From contig NZ_VWXK01000030.1 in assembly GCF_011752565.1 (NCBI RefSeq), positions 1 to 64,000 of the forward strand: a stretch of 64,000 nt of DNA, in the 5' to 3' direction. The stretch is from Pantoea sp. Ap-967. GTDB taxonomy: Bacteria; Pseudomonadota; Gammaproteobacteria; Pseudomonadales; Pseudomonadaceae. How positions within the stretch are numbered: the first letter of the stretch is position 1; each line of letters starts with the position of its first letter. A program made the position numbers and the translations under genes. This document shows positions 26,484 through 35,619 of the stretch, piece after piece. The notes under the pieces are model-generated. The model had not been told where the DNA came from. It saw only the letters and a list, made by a program, of their open reading frames with translations, and made no database searches.

Positions 26484-28394
26484 TCAGATTTCCACCTGCG
26501 TCCCCAATTCGATCACCCGGTTCAACGGCAGGTTGAAGAACCGCAGGTTGCCGTTGGCATTCTTCAGCAGGAACGCGAACAGGTTCCCACGCCAGCGCGA
26601 CATCCCTTCCAGACGTGAGGCGATCACCGTTTCCCGGCTAAGGAAATAGGTAGTGCGCATCGGGCTGAAATCCAACTCGTCCAGGTGGCACAGGCGCAGG
26701 GCCGCTGGCACGTCCGGCTCGTCCATGAAGCCAAAGTGCAGCAACACCCGGAAGAACCCATCACCATAGGCCTCCACTTCAAACCGCTCCTGCTCCGGCA
26801 CCCGCGGGCGGTCTTCACTGACCACCGTCAGCAACACCACCTGGCTGTGCAGCACCTGGTTGTGCAGCATGTTGTGCAGCAGCGCATGGGGCACCGCATC
26901 GGCGCGCGCAGTCAGAAACACCGCAGTGCCTTCGACCCGGTGCGGCGGCTGCACGCGGATGCTGCTGATGAACACCGGCAGCGGCAGCCCGCCTTCATCG
27001 ATACGCTCGACCAGGATCTGCTTGCCACGCTTCCAGGCACTCATCAGCAGGTACAGCACAGCGCCCGCCAGCACCGGGAACGCACCGCCCTGAACGATCT
27101 TCGGCACGTTGGCCGCGAAGAACAGCCCGTCCACCAGCAAGAAGCCGACTAGCAGCGGCACCGCCAGCAATGGCGGCCATTTCCACAACAGCAACATCAC
27201 CGCCGATACCAGGATGGTGGTCATCAGCATGGTGCCGGTCACCGCCACACCGTAGGCCGCCGCCAGCGCGCCGGACGACTCGAAGCCGATCACCAGCAGC
27301 ACCACGCCCACCATCAGCGTCCAGTTCACTGCACCGATGTAGATCTGCCCTTGCTCGTCGCTGGAGGTGTGCTGAATCTGCATCCGTGGAATGTAGCCAA
27401 GCTGGATGGCCTGGCGAGTCAGGGAAAAGGCACCCGAGATCACCGCCTGCGAGGCGATCACCGTGGCCATGGTCGCCAGCCCCACCATCGGCAGCAGCGC
27501 CCAGCTCGGCGCCAGCAGGTAGAACGGGTTGCGCGCAGCCTCCGGGTTCTGCAGCAGGATCGCGCCCTGGCCGAAGTAGTTGAGCACCAAGGCCGGCAGC
27601 ACCAGGGCGAACCAGGCACGGGCGATCGGCTTGCGGCCGAAATGGCCCATGTCGGCGTACAGCGCCTCGGCGCCCGTCAGGGCCAGCACCACCGCACCGA
27701 GCACGGCGACGCCGATACCGGGGTGGACGATGAAGAAATTCACCGCCCAGATCGGGTTGAAGGCCTTGAGCACTTCCGGGCTCTGGCTGATGCCGTGCAC
27801 GCCAAGCGCTGCCAGCGCCAGGAACCAGGTCACCATGATCGGGCCGAACAGCTTGCCGATTTTCTCGGTGCCGTGCTTTTGCACCACGAACAGCGCCACC
27901 AGCACCACCAGCGAAATCGGCACCACCCAGTGGTCGATGCCGTCGAACGCCAGCCCCATGCCCTCCACTGCCGACAATACCGACACTGCCGGGGTAATCA
28001 TGCTGTCGCCGTAGAACAGCGAGGCGCCGATCAGGCCGCAGATCACCATCAGCGTGCGCAACCGCGGATAAGCCGCAGTGGCCCGCCGCGCCAGGGCGGT
28101 CAGCGCCATGGTGCCGCCCTCGCCCTGGTTGTCGGCGCGCAGGATGAACATCACGTACTTGAACGACACCACCCACAGCAGCGACCAGAGGATCAGCGAC
28201 AGGATGCCGAGTACGCCGTCATGGTTGACCGGCACCCCGTAGCCGCCGGTGAACACTTCCTTGAGGGTATACAAGGGGCTGGTGCCGATATCGCCGTACA
28301 CCACCCCGACCGCTGCCACCAGCAACCCCAACGAGCGTGCCGCACCGTGCTTGCCCGCGTGCCCGCCCTCGGCATGACTGCTTGCCTGAACCAT
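26484..28394 (-). CDS. kup: Low-affinity potassium transport protein Kup
   Basis: Proton-coupled K+ uptake system of the inner membrane. The 636-aa protein has about 12 membrane helices starting with SLGLLVAAVGVVYGDIGTSP, the classic KUP signature including GDIGTSPLYTLKE, and a cytosolic C-terminal domain. The reading frame continues to 28484, but the ATG at 28394 follows GGGAG and gives the usual length. It is divergent from rimO across a 235-nt region. Confidence 0.96.
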   Translation of the reverse strand: MVQASSHAEGGHAGKHGAARSLGLLVAAVGVVYGDIGTSPLYTLKEVFTGGYGVPVNHDGVLGILSLILWSLLWVVSFKYVMFILRADNQGEGGTMALTALARRATAAYPRLRTLMVICGLIGASLFYGDSMITPAVSVLSAVEGMGLAFDGIDHWVVPISLVVLVALFVVQKHGTEKIGKLFGPIMVTWFLALAALGVHGISQSPEVLKAFNPIWAVNFFIVHPGIGVAVLGAVVLALTGAEALYADMGHFGRKPIARAWFALVLPALVLNYFGQGAILLQNPEAARNPFYLLAPSWALLPMVGLATMATVIASQAVISGAFSLTRQAIQLGYIPRMQIQHTSSDEQGQIYIGAVNWTLMVGVVLLVIGFESSGALAAAYGVAVTGTMLMTTILVSAVMLLLWKWPPLLAVPLLVGFLLVDGLFFAANVPKIVQGGAFPVLAGAVLYLLMSAWKRGKQILVERIDEGGLPLPVFISSIRVQPPHRVEGTAVFLTARADAVPHALLHNMLHNQVLHSQVVLLTVVSEDRPRVPEQERFEVEAYGDGFFRVLLHFGFMDEPDVPAALRLCHLDELDFSPMRTTYFLSRETVIASRLEGMSRWRGNLFAFLLKNANGNLRFFNLPLNRVIELGTQVEI

Positions 28395-28629
28395 CGACCA
28401 CTCCCGCAAACGGCCTTGAAGACCGGTAGAATTCACCTCGACGCCAGGGCCCGACAAAGCCCCCGGCGCAATGGCGCGAAGCATAGCGCAGCGTTCGTCG
28501 CTTTTCTGCTGGTCAAGCGACCTTCTGCTCGCTAGAATTGCGCACTTTTTGATCAGAGGCGCCGTTAGCGCCCGTCAAGATCGCCCCCGGTACTGGCAGG
28601 GCGAACTGTATTCAATACCGAGGTTAGTC

Positions 28630-29961
28630 ATGTCCACCACTCCCGCCACCCCCAAGGTTGGTTTCGTCAGCCTGGGTTGCCCGAAAGCCCTGGTCGATTC
28701 CGAGCGCATCCTGACCCAGCTGCGCATGGAAGGCTATGAAGTCGTGCCCACCTACGAGGACGCCGACGTGGTGGTGGTCAACACCTGCGGCTTCATCGAC
28801 AGCGCCAAGGCCGAGTCGCTGGAAGTGATCGGCGAAGCGATCAAGGAAAACGGCAAGGTCATCGTCACCGGCTGCATGGGTGTCGAGGAAGGCAGCATCC
28901 GTGACGTGCACCCCAGCGTGCTGTCGGTCACCGGCCCGCAGCAGTACGAGCAGGTGGTCAATGCCGTGCACGAGGTGGTGCCACCGCGTCAGGACCACAA
29001 CCCGCTGATCGACCTGGTGCCGCCACAGGGCGTCAAGCTGACCCCGCGCCACTACGCCTACCTGAAGATTTCCGAAGGCTGCAACCACAGCTGCAGTTTC
29101 TGCATCATTCCGTCGATGCGCGGCAAGCTGGTCAGCCGCCCGGTCGGCGAAGTGCTGAGCGAGGCCGAGCGCCTGGTCAAGGCCGGCGTCAAGGAGATCC
29201 TGGTGATTTCCCAGGACACCAGCGCCTACGGCGTCGACGTCAAGTACAAGACCGACTTCTGGAACGGCCGCCCGGTCAAGACCCGCATGCTTGAACTGTG
29301 CGAGGCCCTGAGCAGCCTGGGCGCCTGGGTGCGCCTGCACTATGTGTACCCGTACCCGAACGTCGACGACGTGATTCCGCTGATGGCCGCCGGCAAGATC
29401 CTGCCGTACCTGGACATTCCGTTCCAGCACGCCAGCCCCAAGGTACTCAAGTCGATGAAGCGCCCGGCCTTCGAAGACCGCACTCTGGCGCGCATCAAGA
29501 ACTGGCGCGAGCAGTGCCCTGAGCTGGTGATCCGTTCGACCTTCATCGTCGGCTTCCCGGGCGAAACCGAGGAAGACTTCCAGTACCTGCTGGACTGGCT
29601 GACCGAAGCCCAGCTGGACCGCGTGGGCTGCTTCCAGTATTCGCCGGTAGAAGGCGCCCCGGCCAACGACCTGGGCTTGGATGAAGTGCCGGACGACGTC
29701 AAGCAAGACCGCTGGGACCGCTTCATGGCCCACCAGCAGGCCATCAGCGCCGCCCGCCTGCAGCAGCGCATCGGCAAGGAAATCGAAGTGCTGATCGACG
29801 AAGTGGAAGAACAGGGCTCGGTGGGCCGCAGCTTCTTCGACGCGCCCGAGATCGACGGCAGCGTGTTCATCGACGGCAACCATGGCTTCAAGCCTGGCGA
29901 CAAAGTCCGTTGCCGCGTTGTCGACGCCGACGAATACGACATGTGGGCAGAGCCTATCTAA
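28630..29961 (+). CDS. rimO: Ribosomal protein S12 methylthiotransferase RimO
   Basis: Radical SAM enzyme that adds a methylthio group to Asp89 of ribosomal protein S12. The 443-aa protein has an N-terminal UPF0004 domain with cysteines in SLGCPK, NTCGF and TGCMG, the radical SAM motif CNHSCSFC, and a C-terminal TRAM domain (VDADEYDMWAE). The ATG at 28630 follows GAGG; the upstream frame extension has no support. Confidence 0.97.
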   Translation: MSTTPATPKVGFVSLGCPKALVDSERILTQLRMEGYEVVPTYEDADVVVVNTCGFIDSAKAESLEVIGEAIKENGKVIVTGCMGVEEGSIRDVHPSVLSVTGPQQYEQVVNAVHEVVPPRQDHNPLIDLVPPQGVKLTPRHYAYLKISEGCNHSCSFCIIPSMRGKLVSRPVGEVLSEAERLVKAGVKEILVISQDTSAYGVDVKYKTDFWNGRPVKTRMLELCEALSSLGAWVRLHYVYPYPNVDDVIPLMAAGKILPYLDIPFQHASPKVLKSMKRPAFEDRTLARIKNWREQCPELVIRSTFIVGFPGETEEDFQYLLDWLTEAQLDRVGCFQYSPVEGAPANDLGLDEVPDDVKQDRWDRFMAHQQAISAARLQQRIGKEIEVLIDEVEEQGSVGRSFFDAPEIDGSVFIDGNHGFKPGDKVRCRVVDADEYDMWAEPI

Positions 29962-29978
29962 GGCATTTCTGCCGCCTG

Positions 29979-30029
29979 GTAGGAGCGAGCGCCAGCTCGC
30001 GATGCGCCGCACCCGTGGCGCTCGCTCCC
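29979..30029. repeat. REP copy (GAGC variant) after rimO
   Basis: Core TAGGAGCGAGCGCCAGCTCGCGATGCGCC followed by a GGCGCTCGCTCC half copy, 17 nt after the rimO stop. It can form one extended hairpin and is the likely 3' end of the rimO mRNA. Confidence 0.75.
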
Positions 30030-30103
30030 CAGGCAACAAAAATCCCGCCGCACGACCTGCTTTTGCATCTATGTTTTCTCCATGCCCCTGGAGAATTCAA
30101 GCC

Positions 30104-30559
30104 ATGCACACGGTGCCGACCCTGCAAACCCCACGTTTGAGCGACTACCCGGCGCTGGTGCAGGTGTGGGAAGACTCGGTGCGCGCAACCCACGACTTCC
30201 TCCCCGACGCGTACATCCTGCTGCTGCGCGAAAAGGTGCTGCGCCACTACCTGGACGCGGTGATGCTGGTGTGCTGCAAGCAACGCGGGCAGATTTGCGG
30301 TTTCGCCGGTGTGGCCAACGGGTGCGTGCACATGCTGTTCGTCGCGCCCGCCTGGCGTGGCCACGGCGTCGGCAAGCGCCTGCTGCAGCATGCGGTGGCC
30401 GAACTGAACGCCGAGCGCCTGGACGTCAACGAACAGAACCCGCAAGCCCTGGGCTTCTACCTGCACGAAGGCTTCGAAGTGATCGGCCGCTCGGAAACCG
30501 ATGGCCTGGGCCAGCCTTATCCCCTGCTGCATATGCGGCTGCGTCGCAACCTGCCGTAG
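30104..30559 (+). CDS. GNAT-family N-acetyltransferase
   Basis: 151-aa acetyltransferase. The acetyl-CoA binding motif is clear (LFVAPAWRGHGVGKRLLQHAV, about 84-104), followed by the typical NEQNPQALGFYLHEGFEVIGRSE segment. It resembles the small YjaB/PhnO-type subgroup. GGAG precedes the ATG at 30104. The substrate is unknown; it stands alone between rimO and the pseudouridine-synthase-like gene. Confidence 0.88.
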   Translation: MHTVPTLQTPRLSDYPALVQVWEDSVRATHDFLPDAYILLLREKVLRHYLDAVMLVCCKQRGQICGFAGVANGCVHMLFVAPAWRGHGVGKRLLQHAVAELNAERLDVNEQNPQALGFYLHEGFEVIGRSETDGLGQPYPLLHMRLRRNLP

Positions 30560-30656
30560 TGCGTGTGCCAAAATGGCGCATTTGACACAGATTCCCATCA
30601 TCAAGCGGTAATGGGCAGGTACAATGGAGGTCTTTCCCTGCCTTGCGAATTGCCCC

Positions 30657-31367
30657 ATGTCCGAACCCGTCCGCCTGTCCAAACGCCTGATCGAGCAACT
30701 CGGCTGTTCTCGCCGGGAGGCCGAGCTGTACATCGAAGGGGGCTGGGTCACGGTCGATGGCGTGGTCATCGAGCAGCCGCAGTTCAAGGTGGACGGCCAG
30801 CGTGTCGAGCTGTTGCCAGGGGCGCGCGCCGAAGCCCTTGACCCGGTGACCTTGCTGCTGAACCAACCGGCCAATGTCGACAGCGAAAGCGCCCGCGCCA
30901 GCATGACCATGGGCACCCTCAGCGAGGCCCACCGCGAAGGCGTGCGCCCACTGCACGGGCACTTTGCCCGGCTGACCTGCCTGGCACCGCTTGAGCGGGG
31001 CGCCACCGGCCTGCAAGTATTCACCCAGGACTGGCGGGTGACCCGCAAGATCGACGCCGACCTGCGCCGCATGGAGCAGGAGTACATCATCGAAGTGCGC
31101 GGTGAAACCACGCCCCAGGCGCTGGAACGCCTGGCGCGCGGGGCCACGCGCAATGATCGGGAGCTGCCCAAGGCCAAGGCCAGCTGGCAGAACGAAACCC
31201 ACCTGCGCCTGGCCCTGAAAAACCCGCAACCGGGGCACATCAGCGAATTGTGCGCCTACCTGCGCCTGGAAGTGCTGGGCATGCGTCGCATTCGCCTGGG
31301 TGGCGTGTCGATGGGCAAGCTGCCCGTAGGGCAATGGCGCTACCTGGCAGCTACCGAACGTTTCTAA
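30657..31367 (+). CDS. RsuA/RluF-like pseudouridine synthase homologue with altered active site
   Basis: 236-aa protein with an N-terminal S4 RNA-binding domain (RLSKRLIEQLGCSRREAELYI) and a region matching RsuA/RluB/RluE/RluF synthases. In the family the catalytic Asp lies in GRLDxxTxGL; here the aligned segment is APLERGATGL, with Glu113 where Asp is expected and Pro for Arg. Active enzymes normally need Asp, so it may be inactive or act as an RNA-binding factor. The start at 30657 fits MSEPVRLSKR. Confidence 0.8.
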   Translation: MSEPVRLSKRLIEQLGCSRREAELYIEGGWVTVDGVVIEQPQFKVDGQRVELLPGARAEALDPVTLLLNQPANVDSESARASMTMGTLSEAHREGVRPLHGHFARLTCLAPLERGATGLQVFTQDWRVTRKIDADLRRMEQEYIIEVRGETTPQALERLARGATRNDRELPKAKASWQNETHLRLALKNPQPGHISELCAYLRLEVLGMRRIRLGGVSMGKLPVGQWRYLAATERF

Positions 31368-31415
31368 GCAATACGCCACGCCAGGGGCGTGGCTACTGAA
31401 CAGGATTTTGCAGCA

Positions 31416-31877
31416 ATGAACCACAACGATGTCCTGCGCAGCCTGCGCTACATGCTCAAGGTGAACGACGCCAAGATGGCCGAAATCATCGCGCTGTCCG
31501 GCCTCGACGTTAACCCGATCGTGCTCGCCACCTACCTGAAGAAGGAAGACGAGGCCGGTTTCGTGCGCTGCCCGGAGCGGGTCATGGCGCATTTTCTCGA
31601 CGGCCTGGTGATCCACCGCCGTGGCAAGGACGACAGCCGCGCGCCGCAGCCGGTAGAACTGCCGGTGACCAACAACACCATCCTGAAAAAACTTCGGGTA
31701 GCGTTCGAGCTCAAGGAAGACGACCTGCACACAGTGCTCAAGTCGGTGAACTTCCCGGTGTCCAAGCCTGAACTCAGCGCCCTGTTCCGCAAGGTCGGGC
31801 ACGACAACTACCGCCCCTGCGGCGACCAGTTGCTGCGTAACTTCCTCAAGGGCCTGACCTTACGCGTGCGCGGCTGA
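31416..31877 (+). CDS. DUF1456 family protein (YehS-like)
   Basis: 153-aa protein made of two similar DUF1456 halves: MNHNDVLRSLRYMLKVND (start) and TNNTILKKLRVAFELKEDD (about 88-106), each with a helix pattern ending in a CPERVMAHFLDGL- or CGDQLLRNFLKGL-type segment. This is the usual duplicated arrangement of the family, whose function is unknown. The ATG at 31416 was chosen because it starts the conserved domain. It is followed after 6 nt by trmO. Confidence 0.85.
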   Translation: MNHNDVLRSLRYMLKVNDAKMAEIIALSGLDVNPIVLATYLKKEDEAGFVRCPERVMAHFLDGLVIHRRGKDDSRAPQPVELPVTNNTILKKLRVAFELKEDDLHTVLKSVNFPVSKPELSALFRKVGHDNYRPCGDQLLRNFLKGLTLRVRG

Positions 31878-31883
31878 GTGACC

Positions 31884-32579
31884 ATGCAGCATACGGTTGC
31901 CCCGGTCGGCATCGTTCGCTCCTGCTTCAAGGAGAAATTCGCCATCCCGCGCCAGCCACAGCTGGCGCCGGCTGCGCGCGGCGTGCTGGAACTGCTGCCG
32001 CCCTTCGACCAAGGTGACGCCGTGGCCGGGCTGGAGCAGGTCAGCCATGTCTGGCTGTTGTTCCTGTTCCACCAGGCACTGGAGGACAAACCCCGCCTGA
32101 AGGTCCGCCCGCCGCGCCTGGGCGGCAACAAGAGCATGGGCGTGTTCGCCACCCGCGCCACCCACCGCCCCAATGGCATCGGCCAGTCGGTGGTACGCCT
32201 GGAGGGTGTGGAGCCTGGGCGCCTGCTGCTGTCGGGCATCGACCTGCTCGACGGCACGCCGGTACTGGATATCAAACCCTACGTGCCCTATGCCGACAGC
32301 ATTGCCGGGGCAAGCAACCTGATGGCCAGCGATGCACCCGAGGCGATTGCGGTGCAATGGAGCGATACCGCCCTGCCCCAAGCCCGTGAGCATGGGCTGC
32401 GCCTGGCCGAACCACTGGTTGAGCTGATCGAGCAGTGCCTGGCCCAGGACCCGCGCCCGGCCTACCAGGTGCCGCCGGCGGAGCGGGTGTATGGGGTGAA
32501 GTTCTGGGATGTGCAGGTCAGGTGGCATTACCCGCAGCCGGACCAGATCCGGGTGCTGGAGGTGGTGAAGGACGCCTGA
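31884..32579 (+). CDS. trmO: tRNA (adenine-N6)-methyltransferase TrmO (TsaA family)
   Basis: SAM-dependent enzyme that methylates N6-threonylcarbamoyladenosine at position 37 of some tRNAs. The 231-aa protein shows the beta-barrel start (VAPVGIVRSCFKEKFAIPRQP), the motif GVFATRATHRPNGIGQS and DIKPYVPYAD, all conserved in the family. The ATG at 31884 is used; a GTG two codons earlier directly follows the preceding stop and is possible. It is the last gene of a plus-strand run starting at rimO. Confidence 0.92.
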   Translation: MQHTVAPVGIVRSCFKEKFAIPRQPQLAPAARGVLELLPPFDQGDAVAGLEQVSHVWLLFLFHQALEDKPRLKVRPPRLGGNKSMGVFATRATHRPNGIGQSVVRLEGVEPGRLLLSGIDLLDGTPVLDIKPYVPYADSIAGASNLMASDAPEAIAVQWSDTALPQAREHGLRLAEPLVELIEQCLAQDPRPAYQVPPAERVYGVKFWDVQVRWHYPQPDQIRVLEVVKDA

Positions 32580-32655
32580 ACCTGCCTGGCTGCCGGCGCT
32601 GGGAACATTGCCCGCAAACGCTCCTACAGGATTCTCCGTGAAATCAGATATTGGC

Positions 32656-32688
32656 AAAAAAAAACGCAGACCCAGGTCTGCGTTTTTG
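32656..32688 (-). terminator. Terminator after fpr
   Basis: AAAACGCAGACC/GGTCTGCGTTTT 12-bp stem with A and T runs on either side. It works in both directions between trmO and fpr. Confidence 0.85.
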
Positions 32689-32705
32689 GTATGCCGCCGT
32701 TCGCC

Positions 32706-33485
32706 TTACTTCTCGACGAAGGCACGCTCGATCAGGTAGTCACCCGGCTCGCGCATGCGGGCAGAAACCTTCAGGCCGAAGCTGTCGAGCACTTCGCTGG
32801 TTTCGTCGAGCATGCTTGGGCTGCCGCAGATCATCGCGCGGTCGTCCTGCGGGTTGATCGGTGGCAGGCCGATGTCGCTGAACAGCTTGCCGCTGCGCAT
32901 CAGGTCGGTCAGGCGGCCCTGGTTTTCGAACGGCTCACGGGTCACGGTTGGGTAGTAGATCAGCTTGTCACGTACCGCTTCACCGAAGAACTCGTTCTGC
33001 GGCAGGTGCTCGGTGATGAATTCGCGGTACGCCACTTCGTTGACGTAGCGCACGCCGTGAACCAGGATCACCTTTTCGAAGCGCTCGTAGGTTTCCGGGT
33101 CCTGGATGACGCTCATGAACGGCGCCAGGCCAGTGCCGGTGCTCAGCAGGTACAGGTGCTTGCCCGGGTTCAGGTCGTCGAGGACCAGGGTGCCGGTAGG
33201 CTTCTTGCTGATGATGATCTCGTCGCCTTCCTTCAGGTGCTGCAGCTGCGAGGTCAGCGGGCCATCAGGGACCTTGATGCTGAAGAACTCCAGGTGCTCT
33301 TCCCAGTTCGGCGACGCAATGGAATAGGCGCGCATGAGCGGACGGCCGCTTTCCTGTTGCAGGCCGATCATCACGAACTGACCGTTCTCGAAGCGCAGGC
33401 CCGGGTCGCGGGTGCACTTGAAGCTGAACAGGGTGTCATTCCAGTGATGCACACTGAGGACACGTTCGTGGTTCATGTTGCTCAT
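32706..33485 (-). CDS. fpr: Ferredoxin-NADP+ reductase Fpr
   Basis: FAD enzyme that exchanges electrons between NADPH and ferredoxin or flavodoxin, important in oxidative stress. The 259-aa protein has the FAD motif MRAYSIASP, NADP-binding segment LLSTGTGLAPFMSV and the C-terminal aromatic-poor end FVEK typical of subclass I bacterial forms. AGGAGC precedes the ATG at 33485 (MSNMNHERVLSVHHW). It is transcribed divergently from the LysR gene finR, its known activator in P. putida. Confidence 0.96.
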   Translation of the reverse strand: MSNMNHERVLSVHHWNDTLFSFKCTRDPGLRFENGQFVMIGLQQESGRPLMRAYSIASPNWEEHLEFFSIKVPDGPLTSQLQHLKEGDEIIISKKPTGTLVLDDLNPGKHLYLLSTGTGLAPFMSVIQDPETYERFEKVILVHGVRYVNEVAYREFITEHLPQNEFFGEAVRDKLIYYPTVTREPFENQGRLTDLMRSGKLFSDIGLPPINPQDDRAMICGSPSMLDETSEVLDSFGLKVSARMREPGDYLIERAFVEK

Positions 33486-33555
33486 CGATGGGGCTCCTGA
33501 AGAAAAACGCAGCGCGCAAAACGCGCAGTTGCGCGATAGTTTAGGGGCAGCGAGA

Positions 33556-33583
33556 ATATCTGTTAACTGAATTATCAAGATAT
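33556..33583. promoter_or_regulatory. Candidate FinR operator in the fpr-finR intergenic region
   Basis: Inverted repeat ATATCT (33556-33561) and AGATAT (33578-33583) separated by 16 bp in the AT-rich divergent region. It has the size expected for a LysR-type site. A second palindrome ATATCGATAT overlaps the finR start codon. Binding is inferred from position only. Confidence 0.4.
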
Positions 33584-33603
33584 GTGTTATCGGTTATATC
33601 GAT

Positions 33604-34530
33604 ATGCGATTTACACTGCGTCAACTCCAGGTATTCGTCGCCGTCGCCCAACACCAAAGCGTGTCCCGGGCCGCCAGCCTGCTTGCGCTTTCGCAATCGG
33701 CCGCGAGCACCTCCATTACCGAACTTGAGCGGCAATCGAGCTGCCAGCTGTTCGACCGCGCGGGCAAGCGCCTGGCGCTCAACGCCCTGGGCCACCAGCT
33801 GTTGCCCCAGGCCGTGGCGCTGCTCGACCAGGCCAAGGAAATCGAAGACCTGCTCAACGGCAAGTCCGGTTTCGGCTCGCTGGCGGTGGGTGCCACGCTG
33901 ACCATCGGCAACTACCTGGCGACCCTGCTGATCGGCAGCTTCATGCAGGTGCACCCGGAAAGCCAGGTGAAGCTGCACGTGCAGAACACAGCACATATCG
34001 TGCACCAGGTGGCGCAGTATGAAATTGATCTGGGTCTGATCGAGGGCGATTGCAACCACCCTGACCTGGAGGTGCAGCCCTGGGTCGAGGACGAACTGGT
34101 GGTGTTCTGCGCACCGCAACATCCGTTGGCCAAGGCGGGCCGGGCGAACATCGAAAGCCTTTCGCAGGAAGCCTGGATCCTACGGGAACAGGGCTCGGGC
34201 ACCCGCCTGACCTTCGACCAGGCCATGCGCCATCACCGTACCAACCTGAATATTCGCCTGGAACTGGAGCACACCGAAGCGATCAAGCGTGCCGTGGAGT
34301 CGGGCCTGGGCATTGGCTGCATTTCCCGCCTGGCCCTGCGCGATGCCTTTCGCCGTGGCAGCCTGGTGCCGGTGGAAACTCCGGAGCTGGACCTGATGCG
34401 CCAGTTCTACTTCATCTGGCACAAGCAGAAGTACCAGACATCGGCCATGCGGGAATTTCTCGAGTTGTGCCGCAATTTCACTGCGGGCTTCACCCGCAGT
34501 GACGAGATCGTGTTGCCACCGATCGCTTAA
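33604..34530 (+). CDS. finR: LysR-type regulator FinR
   Basis: 308-aa LysR regulator: N-terminal winged helix-turn-helix (MRFTLRQLQVFVAVAQHQSV, then ASTSITELE recognition helix) and a C-terminal effector-binding domain. In P. putida FinR is needed for induction of fpr by superoxide and bisulfite-type stress; the same divergent arrangement is seen here. Its stop codon overlaps the stop of convergent dgkA (TTAA). Confidence 0.92.
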   Translation: MRFTLRQLQVFVAVAQHQSVSRAASLLALSQSAASTSITELERQSSCQLFDRAGKRLALNALGHQLLPQAVALLDQAKEIEDLLNGKSGFGSLAVGATLTIGNYLATLLIGSFMQVHPESQVKLHVQNTAHIVHQVAQYEIDLGLIEGDCNHPDLEVQPWVEDELVVFCAPQHPLAKAGRANIESLSQEAWILREQGSGTRLTFDQAMRHHRTNLNIRLELEHTEAIKRAVESGLGIGCISRLALRDAFRRGSLVPVETPELDLMRQFYFIWHKQKYQTSAMREFLELCRNFTAGFTRSDEIVLPPIA

Positions 34531-34895
34531 AGCAGGATCACGCCCCACACCAGCGCAACCATGGTCAGTGCCACCAACTGCGCGGCGCTGCCCATGTCCT
34601 TGGCGTTCTTCGACAACGGGTGACGTTCCAGGGAAATGCGGTCGATGGCCGCCTCGACCGCCGAGTTGAACAGCTCGACGATCAGGCCCAGTAGGCACAC
34701 GGCGATCATGATCGCCTTCTCGGCACGGCTGACCGGCAGCCACAGGGCGATTGGAATCAGCAGTACGTTGAGCAGCACCAGCTGGCGGAAGGCCGCCTCG
34801 CCCTTGAAGGCAGCGCGCAGGCCATCCAGCGAATAGCCGGCGGCATTGAAGATGCGTTTGAGGCCGGTCTGGCCCTTGAATGGCGATGGCGTCAT
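34527..34895 (-). CDS. dgkA: Diacylglycerol kinase DgkA
   Basis: Small inner-membrane kinase that recycles diacylglycerol to phosphatidic acid. The 122-aa protein has three membrane helices and the active-site region LIVELFNSAVEAAIDRIS with the conserved Glu residues. A longer frame goes to 34991, overlapping the response-regulator gene; the ATG at 34895 (MTPSPFKGQTG) gives the family length. Its end overlaps finR convergently by 3-4 nt. Confidence 0.95.
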   Translation of the reverse strand: MTPSPFKGQTGLKRIFNAAGYSLDGLRAAFKGEAAFRQLVLLNVLLIPIALWLPVSRAEKAIMIAVCLLGLIVELFNSAVEAAIDRISLERHPLSKNAKDMGSAAQLVALTMVALVWGVILL

Positions 34896-34968
34896 GTGAG
34901 TCACTTCACAACAGAAAGGCCAGAAGACTAGTCTGGCCTGGGTCAAAAAAGCGTGAATTGGCAGGTGC

Positions 34969-35619
34969 TTAGCTGCTGGCAACCGATTCAAGTTGTTGCA
35001 GCAGCAACGCTGCTTGGGTGCGGGTACGCACCCCCAGCTTGCGGAAGATTGCAGTCACGTGGGCCTTGATGGTCGCTTCCGACACACTCAGCTCGTAGGC
35101 GATCTGCTTGTTCAGCAGGCCTTCGCAGACCATGGTCAGCACCCGGAACTGCTGCGGGGTCAGGCTGGCCAACCCTTCACTGGCCGCCTTGGCTTCCGCC
35201 GACACATCAACTTTCTCGAACGCCTGCGGCGGCCACCAGACCTCACCGTCGAGCACCTTGCGCACGGCATCCTGGATCACTTCCAGGCCACTGGACTTGG
35301 GAATGAAGCCGCTGGCACCGAACTCGCGGGACTTCACCACCACCGCCGCCTCCTCCTGGGCCGACACCATCACCACCGGGATCTGCGGGTACTGGCCACG
35401 CAACAGCACCAGCCCCGAGAAGCCGTAGGCCCCCGGCATGTTCAGGTCGAGCAGGACCAGGTCCCAGTCGGCCTTTTCGCTCAGGCGGGTTTCCAGTTCG
35501 GCGATGCTCGCCACTTCTACCAGGCGCACGTCCGCGCCCAGGCCGAGGGTAACGGCCTGGCGCAGCGCGCTGCGAAACAGCGGGTGGTCATCGGCTATCA
35601 GGATTTCGTATGTGGCCAT
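34969..35619 (-). CDS. erdR: LuxR-type response regulator (ErdR-like)
   Basis: 216-aa two-component response regulator. The receiver domain has acidic pocket ADDHP, phospho-acceptor in LLDLNMPG and Lys in IPKSS; the C-terminal LuxR helix-turn-helix is LTPQQFRVLTMVCEGLLNKQIAYELSVSEATIKAHV. The neighbourhood (dgkA downstream) matches P. aeruginosa ErdR, which controls ethanol and acetate metabolism genes. No histidine kinase gene is adjacent. The start at 35619 gives MATYEILIADDHP. Confidence 0.88.
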   Translation of the reverse strand: MATYEILIADDHPLFRSALRQAVTLGLGADVRLVEVASIAELETRLSEKADWDLVLLDLNMPGAYGFSGLVLLRGQYPQIPVVMVSAQEEAAVVVKSREFGASGFIPKSSGLEVIQDAVRKVLDGEVWWPPQAFEKVDVSAEAKAASEGLASLTPQQFRVLTMVCEGLLNKQIAYELSVSEATIKAHVTAIFRKLGVRTRTQAALLLQQLESVASS

